A DNA stretch of 63,197 nt from a virus: the IMG/VR virus record IMGVR_UViG_3300036766_001076, positions 1 to 63,197 of that record; one strand, given 5' to 3'. This document shows, piece after piece, positions 6,907-13,960 of this stretch; within the stretch, counting starts at the first letter, position 1, and every line of letters starts with the position of its first letter. Position numbers and translations under genes: made by a program. The notes below the pieces were generated by a model. The model worked only from the letters and a program-made list of their open reading frames with translations, had not been told where the DNA came from and ran no database searches.

Positions 6907-6929
6907 GGAACGGCACGTATGACGAAGGA
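6907..6929 (+). repeat. Duplicated translation-start segment, copy 1
   Basis: A 23-base segment carrying the ribosome site, ATG and first codons (MTKE) is identical to 7450-7472, which starts the next gene. It is part of a longer resemblance among the leaders of three successive genes. Confidence 0.8.
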
Positions 6930-7429
6930 GCAGGAGAGGCAGGCAGCGGAAGGCCAGTCTGCCGCGCCCGTGGACGCCCCGACCGCCCTCTCGACCGTGC
7001 CGACGTACGCGATCGTCGTCGGCGGGACGCGGTACCCCGTCGCGTCGCTGCAGGACGCTTCCGAGAAGTTCTCGTACGTGCGTGAGCGTGTGCAGGAAGA
7101 ACAGGGGCCACGCGCGGCCACGATGCACAACGTCGCGCCGGCCGTCATCGAGGAGAATGGCAACCCCATCGGGTACGTGGCCTTTAACGGCCGCGTGTTC
7201 GCTGGCCCGCCGCAGACGTGGACGAAAGACACCCCGATCCTGTACGACCCGCGCCCGTCGGCGCCTGCCGCCACGACCGGCGCGTTCAAGGCCAGTGCAA
7301 GCTCGGCAATCCGCTGGGAAACCGCGACGTTCACTTTCAAATCCCATCCGTCTGACCGCCGAGCAGGTACAGGCGTATGGCGCCAAGATCGACACCGGAC
7401 ACGCGACCGCCGCAGACGCGCGCAAGTAG
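6919..7429 (+). CDS. Conserved early phage protein, 3' part out of frame
   Basis: From the ATG at 6919 (ribosome site in GGGAACGG) the first 120 residues look real: a strand/helix region YAIVVGGTRYPV, an ASEKFSYVRERV helix and a GYVAFNGRVF ending seen in small early proteins of many phages. After about 7285 the reading becomes uncertain. The frame continuous with the start runs into the next gene, while convincing peptide appears in the other two frames (CKLGNPLGNRDVHFQIP, then LTAEQVQAYGAKIDTGHATA and a stop at 7429). The 7429 stop is followed by a leader like those of its neighbours, so I take it as the natural end. One or more frameshifts, from mutation or sequencing, are likely. Confidence 0.5.
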
Positions 7430-7449
7430 GGCAATCACGCCCATCACAA

Positions 7450-7472
7450 GGAACGGCACGTATGACGAAGGA
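7450..7472 (+). repeat. Duplicated translation-start segment, copy 2
   Basis: Identical to 6907-6929. It places the same ribosome site and start codon before the zinc-ribbon gene. Confidence 0.8.
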
Positions 7473-7719
7473 TGACCGACTGCGCGACGAATTGATGGGG
7501 CTGACGCACGATACCGACTGTCCCGACTGCCACATCCGCGCCGAGAGCCGGACGTGCGAGGACTGCGGACGCACGCTGACGATCACCGACTGCGGCCACT
7601 ATCAGCAGCCGCGCCCGATTGCCGCGAGTCAGTATCAGGGCCACGGTTACGCCTGTGCGGCCTGTGAGCAGGCCCGCGCGACGGCCGTCCGCGACGACGC
7701 GATCGACGACGACCGGTAA
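7462..7719 (+). CDS. Zinc-ribbon early protein (85 aa)
   Basis: It has three cysteine pairs, CPDC near residue 20, CEDC near residue 32 and CAAC near residue 65, plus DCGHY, which suggests one or two zinc sites. The start lies in a segment duplicated from the previous gene. The same frame is open far upstream, but that reading is the degenerate tail of the previous gene. It may bind DNA or a host protein; no family recognised. Confidence 0.65.
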   Translation: MTKDDRLRDELMGLTHDTDCPDCHIRAESRTCEDCGRTLTITDCGHYQQPRPIAASQYQGHGYACAACEQARATAVRDDAIDDDR

Positions 7720-7776
7720 AACGACGACGAGTACCCGGCGCAATCCCGCGCCATCACCGAAGGAGCAGTAGTCCGT

Positions 7777-8913
7777 ATGTCTACCATCACCACTGCCGCA
7801 CGCGAGTACGCCTCACGGCCGGCCGACGAACGCTTCGAGAGCGTCTCGGCACTGGTCACACACGCGTTGACCGAACGCCAAGCGTCAGCCGAGCGCAACT
7901 ACAATCTCAAGGATCTGCGGATCGTCGCCGGACGGGAGAATCAGGCGTACGGTAGCGTCCCCGCGACGACGCTCAGACTCGCATCGCCCAAGGGCGAAGC
8001 CAATTTCACCCATTGGAGCTTTGGCCAGCTTTGCCGCAGCTTGGGCGCGCCCGCCTCATACCTCCGCGAACTCCCGCCCACCATCGCCGCCGACGCGCTC
8101 AATTTCGGCCTGCAAGACTCGCCAGTCGGAACCGCGGCCAACCTGCTCGTACGCGCGCCCAACGGCCGACCCGAACCCACGCTGCGGGCCTGCACGTCGG
8201 ATTCCTACGGCCGGATGTATGACTCGGAACTGTACGACGCCGTACAGAAGCAGATCATCGGATACGATCCTCCGATAGGGGATGCGCAATCGCTGACGCG
8301 CAGTGATCGGGACTCATTCGTCATCTTGACAAACAAACAGAGCGTCATCACCGATCCCTCGCTGATCAACACCGCCGCCGACTGGACCAATAGCGGCCCG
8401 GATGGCGGCCCGGTGATGTACCGCGGGATCCTGCTCCGAAACTCCGAGGTCGGCGCTGCGTCAGTCACCATCGACACGATCCTCTACCGTTGCCGCTGCA
8501 AAAATCGGATGTCTTGGAGCAGCGGCAAGGATCGATCCTTCCGGCGCCGGCACATCGGTACGCACGTACTGCGAGACGTGATACGGCAAATTGCCACGAT
8601 CGCGCGTGAATGGACGCAGCAGAGCGCCGCGCGAGACGAGGCGATCATCCGTGGGCTGATCAGCCACGAGCTCGCCGCGACCAAGGACGCGGTTGTCGAC
8701 GAACTCCGCGCGATCGGCTACACCAAGGACCAGGCGACCGAGGCGTACGAGACCTGTGAGCGGAAGGAGAACGCCAGCCCGCGCAGCTTCTGGGGCATCG
8801 CGCAAGGGACGACACGGAACAGCCAGACGACCGAATGGCAGGACGATCGGTACTTGCTCGACCAGCTCGCGGCCAAAGTGCTGGCGCGTGGGGCGAAGCT
8901 GGTAGCGGTGTAG
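7777..8913 (+). CDS. DUF932-like protein
   Basis: A 378-residue protein whose plan resembles the DUF932 phage/plasmid family: a helical N-terminus, a beta-rich core with ACTSDSYGRMYDSELYDAV near residue 130, VMYRGILLRNSEVG near residue 210 and a basic RCRCKNRMSW segment near residue 235, then a long helical tail. Homologues occur in plasmids and phages and are thought to act in DNA metabolism, but no activity is established. It follows a leader resembling those of the two genes before it. Confidence 0.65.
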   Translation: MSTITTAAREYASRPADERFESVSALVTHALTERQASAERNYNLKDLRIVAGRENQAYGSVPATTLRLASPKGEANFTHWSFGQLCRSLGAPASYLRELPPTIAADALNFGLQDSPVGTAANLLVRAPNGRPEPTLRACTSDSYGRMYDSELYDAVQKQIIGYDPPIGDAQSLTRSDRDSFVILTNKQSVITDPSLINTAADWTNSGPDGGPVMYRGILLRNSEVGAASVTIDTILYRCRCKNRMSWSSGKDRSFRRRHIGTHVLRDVIRQIATIAREWTQQSAARDEAIIRGLISHELAATKDAVVDELRAIGYTKDQATEAYETCERKENASPRSFWGIAQGTTRNSQTTEWQDDRYLLDQLAAKVLARGAKLVAV

Positions 8914-8915
8914 TC

Positions 8916-9659
8916 ATGGCGAAGTCCAAAACGGGCGTACGCAAATCCTGGACGGTGGCGGCTGTCCTCGCGGAGTCCCCTTGCTACTCCGAGGATCGCA
9001 TCCGCGCGATCTTCGGCCGACATCGATCACTGACGCTGAGACAGATCCTCGCGCTCGACATCCCGGCGGCGGACCGCGTATGGATGGCCTGTCGAGAATC
9101 GGCACTACCGAAGGAAATATACGAGGCGTGGAAGACCGTGGTACTGACGCGCGTGATCACCACTCATGCGCGAAGCTGTGGCATAGCCACAGTCGAATCA
9201 TGGGCACAACGATGGATCGACGGAACGGATCGCACCGAACGATCCGCGGCTCGGGCGGCTGAGGCTCGGGCGACTTGGGCGGCTCGGGCGACTTGGGCGG
9301 CTGAGGCGGCTCGGGCGGCTGAGGCTCGGGCGGCTGAGGCTCGGGCGACTTGGGCGACTTGGGCGACTTGGGCGGCTGGGGCGGCTCGGGCGGCTGAGGC
9401 TCGGGCGGCTGAGGCTCGGGCGGCTGAGGCTCGGGCGGCTCGGGCGGCTGAGGCTCGGGCGACTTGGGCGACTTGGGCGACTTGGGCGACTTGGGCGACT
9501 TGGGCGGCTCGGGCGGCTGAGGCTCGGGCGGCTGAGGCTCGGGCGGCTGGGGCGGCTGAGGCTCGGGCGGCTGAGGCGGCTCGGGCGGCTGAGGCGGCCG
9601 AATACGAGGCACAGATCATGGAACTGTGCACGCTACTGGATCACAAGGAGAAGTCATGA
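8916..9659 (+). CDS. Protein with an Ala/Arg/Glu/Trp tandem-repeat domain
   Basis: A 247-residue protein. Residues 1-105 form a normal helical domain (MAKSKTGVRKSW to AQRWIDG). Residues 108-230 consist almost entirely of three-residue steps AAR, AAE and ATW, predicted as one long helix, and a short unique end (EYEAQIMELCTLLD) closes it. The repeat is produced by 9- and 15-base DNA repeats in frame, so copy changes alter length without breaking the frame. The ATG follows the DUF932-like stop by two bases. Function unknown; similar Ala/Trp repeats occur in other phage hypothetical proteins. Confidence 0.65.
   Translation: MAKSKTGVRKSWTVAAVLAESPCYSEDRIRAIFGRHRSLTLRQILALDIPAADRVWMACRESALPKEIYEAWKTVVLTRVITTHARSCGIATVESWAQRWIDGTDRTERSAARAAEARATWAARATWAAEAARAAEARAAEARATWATWATWAAGAARAAEARAAEARAAEARAARAAEARATWATWATWATWATWAARAAEARAAEARAAGAAEARAAEAARAAEAAEYEAQIMELCTLLDHKEKS
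9239..9601 (+). repeat. Degenerate 9/15-bp tandem repeat inside a gene
   Basis: Units such as GCGGCTGAGGCTCGG and GCGACTTGG alternate in an irregular but strictly codon-phased order over about 360 bases. Blocks of five GACTTGGGC steps near 9463-9507 suggest recent expansion. Confidence 0.85.
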
Positions 9660-9961
9660 CCATCAAGATCACGCCGAACGACAAGGGGAACCCTGTCGGC
9701 AAGCTGGCCGACGCCGAGCTGCACTTCGGTGACGGCCCGCTTGACGGCCTCAAGCTGATCGGCTTCTCCATCTGGGAGCGGCGCGGCGGCGACGGTGGCC
9801 GCAACGTGACGTTTCCCTCGCGCCAGTACACCGTCAACGGCGAGCGGCGCAGCTTTGCCCTGCTGCGACCGATCGTCGACGCCAGCACACAGAACCGCGT
9901 CCGTGCGTTGATCCTCGAAGCGTACGCCGACTTCGAGGAACGCGCCGCCAGCGCAGAGTAA
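9656..9961 (+). CDS. Conserved early phage protein (101 aa)
   Basis: The ATG overlaps the stop of the repeat protein (ATGA). A beta-rich core, ELHFGDGPLDGLKLIGF, SIWERRGGDGGRNVTF and RQYTVNGERRSFALLRP, ends in a helix. This set of motifs is found in small proteins of the early region of many tailed phages, without known function. It ends before a strong hairpin. Confidence 0.6.
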   Translation: MTIKITPNDKGNPVGKLADAELHFGDGPLDGLKLIGFSIWERRGGDGGRNVTFPSRQYTVNGERRSFALLRPIVDASTQNRVRALILEAYADFEERAASAE

Positions 9962-9981
9962 GCCCGTTCGCCGCCTGCACA

Positions 9982-10014
9982 CCCGGCCGGAGTCATTCGA
10001 GGGTTCCGGCCGGG
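9982..10014 (+). other. Strong inverted repeat in a gene gap
   Basis: CCCGGCCGGA and TCCGGCCGGG form a perfect 10-bp stem with a 13-base loop. There is no T-run after it, so it is not a classical terminator on either strand. It could stabilise mRNA or bind a protein; CCGGCC is also the core of the hairpin at 6868. Confidence 0.6.
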
Positions 10015-10032
10015 AATGGAGGTTACGAAAAC

Positions 10033-10251
10033 ATGGCGTACTTGTTGGTCGTCGTAAATTGGGAAGATCGTATCGTACGTGTATATCGCAACACCGCCGA
10101 AGCACGCGCCGCTTTGAACGCATGGCGTACATTGGATGCCGCATATGTACGCGGAGAAGTCTCCGACACGCACTATCTTTCGTTCACGGAGTACATGGAA
10201 GCAGCAGATATCGACGGGTACACAACACAAACCGAAAGTCAAGAAGCATGA
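10033..10251 (+). CDS. Hypothetical protein (72 aa)
   Basis: A small mixed protein beginning MAYLLVVVNWEDRIVRVYRN, then a helix (AEARAALNAWRTL) and an acidic end. It follows a GGAGG-type ribosome site after the hairpin at 9982-10014, and its stop overlaps the next ATG. No family recognised. Confidence 0.55.
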   Translation: MAYLLVVVNWEDRIVRVYRNTAEARAALNAWRTLDAAYVRGEVSDTHYLSFTEYMEAADIDGYTTQTESQEA

Positions 10252-10658
10252 CGCCCGCCGCCATCCTACACGCGCTCGGCTTTCCCCCGCCGCCTCTCGC
10301 TGGCCCAGAGTCCACCGCCTACACCTACGGCGCCCAGATCCTCGCCTACATCCTCGCGGCCGACGTGGTGGTGTACGGCCTGCTCTCAGACGAAGATCTT
10401 CGGCTCGCGCGCCATGTCGCTGGGTACGCAGTGGCGAGCCGCGGCATCGAGCCGAAGGCAGCTACCAGGATCAGCGATGTACAGATTGAGATAGCTGGGG
10501 TACTCGCAGTACGCGCGGCTGAACGGGGCGATCAAGCGCCAGCCGTCGAACCGCCTGCACTGGCGCCGGAACAGCCGAACCAAGGGCCAATGGCGCGGTT
10601 GCTCCCGAGGCCGATCCCGCAACCGCCATCCGGACAGAAGGTGACGATTGACTTCTAA
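10248..10658 (+). CDS. Hypothetical protein (136 aa)
   Basis: It starts in an ATGA overlap. The N-terminal two-thirds is helical with a hydrophobic segment (YGAQILAYILAADVVVYGLL), and the C-terminus is a Pro/Gln-rich linker. It may be membrane-associated or a helical bundle. No family recognised. Confidence 0.55.
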   Translation: MTPAAILHALGFPPPPLAGPESTAYTYGAQILAYILAADVVVYGLLSDEDLRLARHVAGYAVASRGIEPKAATRISDVQIEIAGVLAVRAAERGDQAPAVEPPALAPEQPNQGPMARLLPRPIPQPPSGQKVTIDF

Positions 10659-10743
10659 GGCGCAGAGAATCATTGACGTGCTCACGATCCTCGCGCTAGG
10701 GGTACTGGGGTACCTCTGGCTGATAGGAGTCATGCTGCTATGA
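10648..10743 (+). CDS. Tiny membrane peptide (31 aa)
   Basis: It begins with TTG inside the end of the preceding gene and overlaps the next ATG by ATGA. A single membrane helix ILALGVLGYLWLIGVMLL forms most of it. The two-sided overlap and clean hydrophobic pattern support translation; the TTG start is the weak point. Confidence 0.45.
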   Translation: MTSKAQRIIDVLTILALGVLGYLWLIGVMLL

Positions 10744-10880
10744 CCAAATACTTTGTCCGCTTCAAGTTCGTCCGTACCGGCCACGTCATCGATCAGGCGT
10801 TTGGCTCCATGACGGAACGGGAGATCATGATCATCACCTTGGCGAGTACCGCCGTGGTACTGGACACATGGGAAGCCTGA
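10740..10880 (+). CDS. Micro-protein (46 aa)
   Basis: It starts MTKYFVRFKFVRTGHVIDQA and continues with a helix and a hydrophobic segment (IMIITLASTAVVL). Both ends overlap neighbours by single bases. It looks like a small beta-alpha protein; function unknown. Confidence 0.5.
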   Translation: MTKYFVRFKFVRTGHVIDQAFGSMTEREIMIITLASTAVVLDTWEA

Positions 10881-10981
10881 TGATCTGTCAATGTTGCGGC
10901 CAACGCATCGGGTACAAACGTGTAGGGTCCGGCCTACTTCTCTGCGTCCTCTGCTACCTGTACCTCAAGGCTCAACGATGA
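10880..10981 (+). CDS. Micro zinc-ribbon peptide (33 aa)
   Basis: The peptide MICQCCGQRIGYKR followed by LLLCVLCYLYLK has two CxxC pairs spaced for one zinc ribbon. It overlaps both neighbouring genes at start and stop. Such peptides recur in this block (13331, 13438, 7462), suggesting related small metal-binding factors. Confidence 0.5.
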   Translation: MICQCCGQRIGYKRVGSGLLLCVLCYLYLKAQR

Positions 10982-11415
10982 TTCTCCGCGAACTCAAAAT
11001 CCTGTACGCCCCCGGTCGCCGAGTCGACCACGACAACCGCCGAGCCTGCACACAACCGCGCGACGCCGCAGCGATCTTGATCCCGCTATTGCAGGACCAG
11101 CCCTCCGAGGTATTCGCGGTACTCCTCTTGGACACCCGCTTGCGCGTGCTCGCCTTCCACGAATGCGCCCGTGGTCAGCTCGCCGGAGTCAACATCGAGC
11201 CTAGGGAGGTATTCCGGCCGGCCATCATCACCAATACTCACACGCTCATACTCGCGCATTGTCACCCGAGCGGAGATCCGACGCCCAGCCCGGACGATGT
11301 AGCACTGACCGTCCGGATGCAGACGGCCGGCGTGCTACTGGGGATTGAGATCCAAGATCACATCATCGTTGGACACGAGAGATATTGGAGTTTCAAGGAC
11401 GCCGGACAACTATGA
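10978..11415 (+). CDS. radC: RadC/JAB-domain protein
   Basis: A 145-residue protein of the RadC family (JAB/MPN metalloprotease-like fold). The signature HCHPSGDPTPSPDD near residue 100 gives the metal-binding H-x-H and Asp; the usual second residue Asn is Cys here. It lacks the N-terminal helix-hairpin-helix domain of bacterial RadC, as is normal for mobile-element versions. The role in DNA metabolism is unresolved for the family. The last 20 bases before its end match the end of the adenine methyltransferase gene at 25930-25949 exactly. Confidence 0.8.
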   Translation: MILRELKILYAPGRRVDHDNRRACTQPRDAAAILIPLLQDQPSEVFAVLLLDTRLRVLAFHECARGQLAGVNIEPREVFRPAIITNTHTLILAHCHPSGDPTPSPDDVALTVRMQTAGVLLGIEIQDHIIVGHERYWSFKDAGQL

Positions 11416-11645
11416 AACGAACTCCGCAATACTGGCGCGAACACTATCAGATGCGCAAGATGAAGTACGGCCAGGTAATCGCTGTCCGCAATGGCGAGCT
11501 CGTACGCGTCGACGCACGTACATGGGCGTTACACCAGACCGGCGTACGTTCCCGTTGCCGGTTCGGTCGCTGCGATCAAATCAGCGAAGACGTTGCACAC
11601 ATCGAAGAATTCGGAGTCCTCCCAAAGCCATCCGGCCGGCCGTGA
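11412..11645 (+). CDS. Hypothetical basic protein (77 aa)
   Basis: It starts in an ATGA overlap with radC. Basic helix MKRTPQYWREHYQMRKMKYG, a small beta part, then two cysteines (CRFGRC) and an acidic segment. Possibly nucleic-acid-binding; no family recognised. Confidence 0.5.
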   Translation: MKRTPQYWREHYQMRKMKYGQVIAVRNGELVRVDARTWALHQTGVRSRCRFGRCDQISEDVAHIEEFGVLPKPSGRP

Positions 11646-11658
11646 TAAAAACCCGCCC

Positions 11659-11994
11659 ATGAAAACCCCTCCCGCCGAACACGATCCTTCCTGTTGCTCT
11701 GGTCCCTGTGCCTATTGCGACGCCCAGGACAAGCAGCGCAAGCCGCGCGCCACAAGGGCGCCAAGCAAATCTGGAGGATCTGTGCCAAGGGCGCCAAGCG
11801 ATCCTGGGGTACAGAATTATTGGATGCTGCTTGGGGATGAGGGGGTTGAGGCACTGGGGAGGGGGGAAGTGCTTGCGCCACTCTATATCGTGCTGATGAA
11901 TCCGGAGGAGGGAGATCAGATAATCAAGGGGAAGGTACCTGAGAATATTCAAGAGCAAGCGAGGAGGATGAGGACATGGATGAGAAACGCGTAG
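11659..11994 (+). CDS. Hypothetical protein with cysteine-rich start (111 aa)
   Basis: Residues 10-20 hold CCSGPCAYC, a possible zinc knuckle. A basic, low-complexity linker follows, then a helical C-terminal half (LGDEGVEALGRGEVLAPLY). The linker DNA contains two copies of a 21-base element that recurs at 13652-13672. Start chosen at the first ATG. Function unknown. Confidence 0.45.
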   Translation: MKTPPAEHDPSCCSGPCAYCDAQDKQRKPRATRAPSKSGGSVPRAPSDPGVQNYWMLLGDEGVEALGRGEVLAPLYIVLMNPEEGDQIIKGKVPENIQEQARRMRTWMRNA

Positions 11995-12155
11995 CACTAC
12001 CGGAGAACAAGTACTGCTGGGATCCTCGACATGGCGAGCCGTGCTCACGGTTCTGCAAGGAATGCCGGGAGAACTGTCCGATCAAGTACTGGGAGGATTC
12101 GGAAGTCAGCCGTCAGCGTACTGCGGAATGGGAGGTGCGGAAACCTCATGTTTAA
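11976..12155 (+). CDS. Cys-rich small protein (59 aa)
   Basis: It has five cysteines in the middle (YCWDPRHGEPCSRFCKECR then C), consistent with a zinc or disulfide-stabilised knot. It overlaps the previous gene end by 19 bases and the next ATG (ATGTTTAA). The HGEPCSRFC pattern is of a type common in small phage proteins with no known role. Confidence 0.5.
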   Translation: MDEKRVALPENKYCWDPRHGEPCSRFCKECRENCPIKYWEDSEVSRQRTAEWEVRKPHV

Positions 12156-12597
12156 GGATCGGCTTCCCGCCTCGCGCTTCTTCGCCCGAATCATCGACCT
12201 GGACATCGAGTGCCCGCGCTGTGGCACGGTCATCGCCGGCCGTGCGCGCGGAGGTCGCGGCGGCTGGGACCGGACCACGCAACGCTTCGAGTGTACCGCC
12301 TGCAAGTTGATACTCGGCTTAGGCGTCCTCGCTTGGCCGCTCTCGATTGCCCCGTCTGGAGATCGCGGCGCTGGAGACGCGCGGCCGAACTATAGACAAG
12401 CACTCGCACTAAGAGCACAAGCCGGCGGGTTTCTGGTCGAAGAGAAGAAGCGCCAAGCCGCAAGCAAGGATAGGAATGTGGTACTTGTACAAGGGTGTAC
12501 ATGTACTGAGATAGGAGTACCAGGAGTACCAGGAGTACTAGGAGTACTAGGAGTACACCCAGGGTGTCCGGTACATGGACACGGAGAAAAGGTATGA
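12148..12597 (+). CDS. Zinc-ribbon protein with a VPG/VLG repeat tail (149 aa)
   Basis: An N-terminal zinc ribbon is clear: CPRCGTVI near residue 22 and CTACKL near residue 50. A helical middle follows. The C-terminus is a GVPGVPGVLGVLGV run encoded by five 9-base repeats, ending in HPGCPVHGHGEK. It may recognise nucleic acid through the ribbon. The expanded tail resembles elastin-type repeats and could vary between relatives. Confidence 0.5.
   Translation: MFKDRLPASRFFARIIDLDIECPRCGTVIAGRARGGRGGWDRTTQRFECTACKLILGLGVLAWPLSIAPSGDRGAGDARPNYRQALALRAQAGGFLVEEKKRQAASKDRNVVLVQGCTCTEIGVPGVPGVLGVLGVHPGCPVHGHGEKV
12513..12557 (+). repeat. 9-bp tandem repeat (AGGAGTACY) x 5
   Basis: Five in-frame copies give the VPG/VLG tail of the zinc-ribbon protein. 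The surrounding 100 bases hold about ten GTAC sites. Confidence 0.85.
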
Positions 12598-13334
12598 TCG
12601 AGAAATGCGCACATGCGGAGGCCACGTACCAGAAGTACGGTACGCTCTATTGTGAGGATTGCTGGAGAGCTGCGCTCGCGCGTGGGCTGACTCCGGAGGA
12701 ATGGGGCAAACTCAATGCGCAGGCGGCGCTACAGTACTCGCGCAGCCCACGACCCAAGACTACCGAGATCCCGCCTGCGCCAAAACCACAGAGGCAGACC
12801 GACGCACAGATCATTGCGACGCTGACGGAATCCATGAAGCAGGAGACCAATCCTCCGGGCGGGATCGTCGGACTGACGTACGCAGGTTGGACCGTTGTCG
12901 CAACCGATGGCCACAGGTTCTTGGCCATCCCCGCCAAAGAACAAGGCAAGGATCTGAAGCTCGGGGCGTACGTGAGCACCCCGGCTGAGTTGTCTTTCAT
13001 GAGTGAACCGGCAGGCTTCCCGATGGCCCTGCGTCGGGTGCTGACCTGTGCGGACAAGGGCTATGTGAAGTTTGTCAAGGCGGCGGAGGAGGAAGAAGAG
13101 GATCTCGTAATTACCGGGTACACCTATCATCCGGCGGACTATACATGCGAAGCCTCCGAGACGATCCCAGTTTCTGTAAGCGGCTCCTGCGAGTTCTCCT
13201 GTAACGCCGAATGGCTCTTGCCTGCGCTGGCAACCGTCTGCCGCGTGGAATTCTGTGGTGGGGCACTCGGCTATGTGCGAGTACGCGCCGGGTCCGCAGC
13301 GTGGATGTACGTGCAAATGGGAGTGAGACTATGA
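12594..13334 (+). CDS. Possible divergent DNA sliding clamp (beta-clamp-like)
   Basis: A 246-residue protein. The N-terminus has a small Cys/His motif (CAHAEATYQKYGTLYCEDCW). The rest resembles DNA polymerase III beta subunit: WTVVATDGHRFLAI matches the clamp strand that normally reads A-TDGHRL, and the last 35 residues (ALATVCRVEF to WMYVQMGVRL) match the clamp end, which typically closes ...MPMRL. It is shorter than a bacterial clamp (about 366), so it would have two domains, as phage clamps can. Presence in the replication block supports it. This is motif reading only and needs structural confirmation. Confidence 0.45.
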   Translation: MIEKCAHAEATYQKYGTLYCEDCWRAALARGLTPEEWGKLNAQAALQYSRSPRPKTTEIPPAPKPQRQTDAQIIATLTESMKQETNPPGGIVGLTYAGWTVVATDGHRFLAIPAKEQGKDLKLGAYVSTPAELSFMSEPAGFPMALRRVLTCADKGYVKFVKAAEEEEEDLVITGYTYHPADYTCEASETIPVSVSGSCEFSCNAEWLLPALATVCRVEFCGGALGYVRVRAGSAAWMYVQMGVRL

Positions 13335-13435
13335 GAATCTGCCAAATTTGCAAACGTCAGCCAATGGAGTACTGGCCCCAACGCTGCTGCCTCTCGTGCC
13401 TGTTGCGCGAGATGCTGAGAAAGTGCGGGTTCTGA
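13331..13435 (+). CDS. Micro zinc-ribbon peptide (34 aa)
   Basis: MRICQICKRQPMEYWPQRCC followed by LSCLLREM contains CxxC and CCLSC, enough for one zinc site. It starts in an ATGA overlap with the clamp-like gene. Function unknown. Confidence 0.5.
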   Translation: MRICQICKRQPMEYWPQRCCLSCLLREMLRKCGF

Positions 13436-13437
13436 CC

Positions 13438-13653
13438 ATGAGCAACGAATTCTGGCCAGATCACCAAGCCCGATGTACGAAGTGCGGACGGACTACCGCT
13501 GTCGCAGACGCACGCCCCGATGGGTGGAAATTGCCGAGCCTGGAGGCGTATCAGCACAATACGACCCCGATCACAGTGCCCGCCCTCTGTTGGCGCTGCG
13601 ATCGGGACGCGCGAGCGGCCGAGATGGCCAAGGAACCGGACCCCCGCGACTAA
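13438..13653 (+). CDS. Small zinc-ribbon protein (71 aa)
   Basis: CTKCGRTT near residue 13 and CWRCDRDARAAE near residue 50 make a classic ribbon. It is the last plus-strand gene before the AT-rich putative origin. Its stop codon lies in a copy of the 21-base element also found at 11754 and 11787. Confidence 0.6.
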   Translation: MSNEFWPDHQARCTKCGRTTAVADARPDGWKLPSLEAYQHNTTPITVPALCWRCDRDARAAEMAKEPDPRD

Positions 13654-13704
13654 GGGCGCTAAGCGAATTTGGGCTATCTCGTTTTATCTATTGGATTTAT
13701 AGCC

Positions 13705-13909
13705 TTGTTCACTTGTCCACTAACCCCCCGGTGAACAAGTACCCTCCGAAAGCCCTACCCCTAGACACCCCCCTAAAATGAGTGAACAAACTCTCTATCT
13801 CTTTATTGTTCTAGTACTTAAATTGTTCAGTGGCCTGACTGAACAAACTCCCAGTTCAGTGAACAATACGACTTCCTTACAAGTTTGTTCAGTTGTTCAC
13901 CGTTGTTCA
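13705..13909. other. Putative replication origin: nine TTGTTCA/TGAACAA iterons
   Basis: Within 205 bases there are nine exact heptamers: TTGTTCA at 13705, 13823, 13885, 13893 and 13903, and TGAACAA at 13732, 13783, 13840 and 13860. A near match is at 13806. The region is AT-rich, non-coding and lies between converging gene ends, so it is not an ordinary promoter. The adjacent gene is a RepA-like helicase. Iterons next to an initiator or helicase gene are typical of plasmid and phage origins. Confidence 0.6.
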
Positions 13910-13927
13910 GTCGCTCTTATTTAACCT

Positions 13928-13955
13928 TTAAGTACTATGTATTAGAGGTACTTAA
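13928..13955. repeat. Inverted repeat at the origin edge
   Basis: The arms TTAAGTAC and GTACTTAA are perfect, separated by 12 bases, just before the stop of the helicase gene. It could be part of the origin or a weak bidirectional stem; there is no adjoining T-run long enough for a clear terminator. Confidence 0.45.
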
Positions 13956-13960
13956 GTGAG

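Larger units (their letters stand above)
6201..6918. other. Divergent intergenic control region
   Basis: No convincing gene lies in these 700 bases. The stretch separates the leftward late block from the rightward early block. It contains a minus-strand promoter-like site, three tandem TTGAAAA heptamers, a 14-bp palindrome, 21 copies of a GCCCTC hexamer, a 21-bp direct repeat pair, and a plus-strand promoter followed by a hairpin. ORFs through the hexamer array exist in several frames but encode only low-complexity Pro-Ser, Pro-Arg or Glu-Gly repeats. Confidence 0.7.

Noticed and set aside
9982-10014. Rho-independent terminator
   Set aside because: The stem is strong but no T-run follows on either strand, so it is listed only as an inverted repeat.
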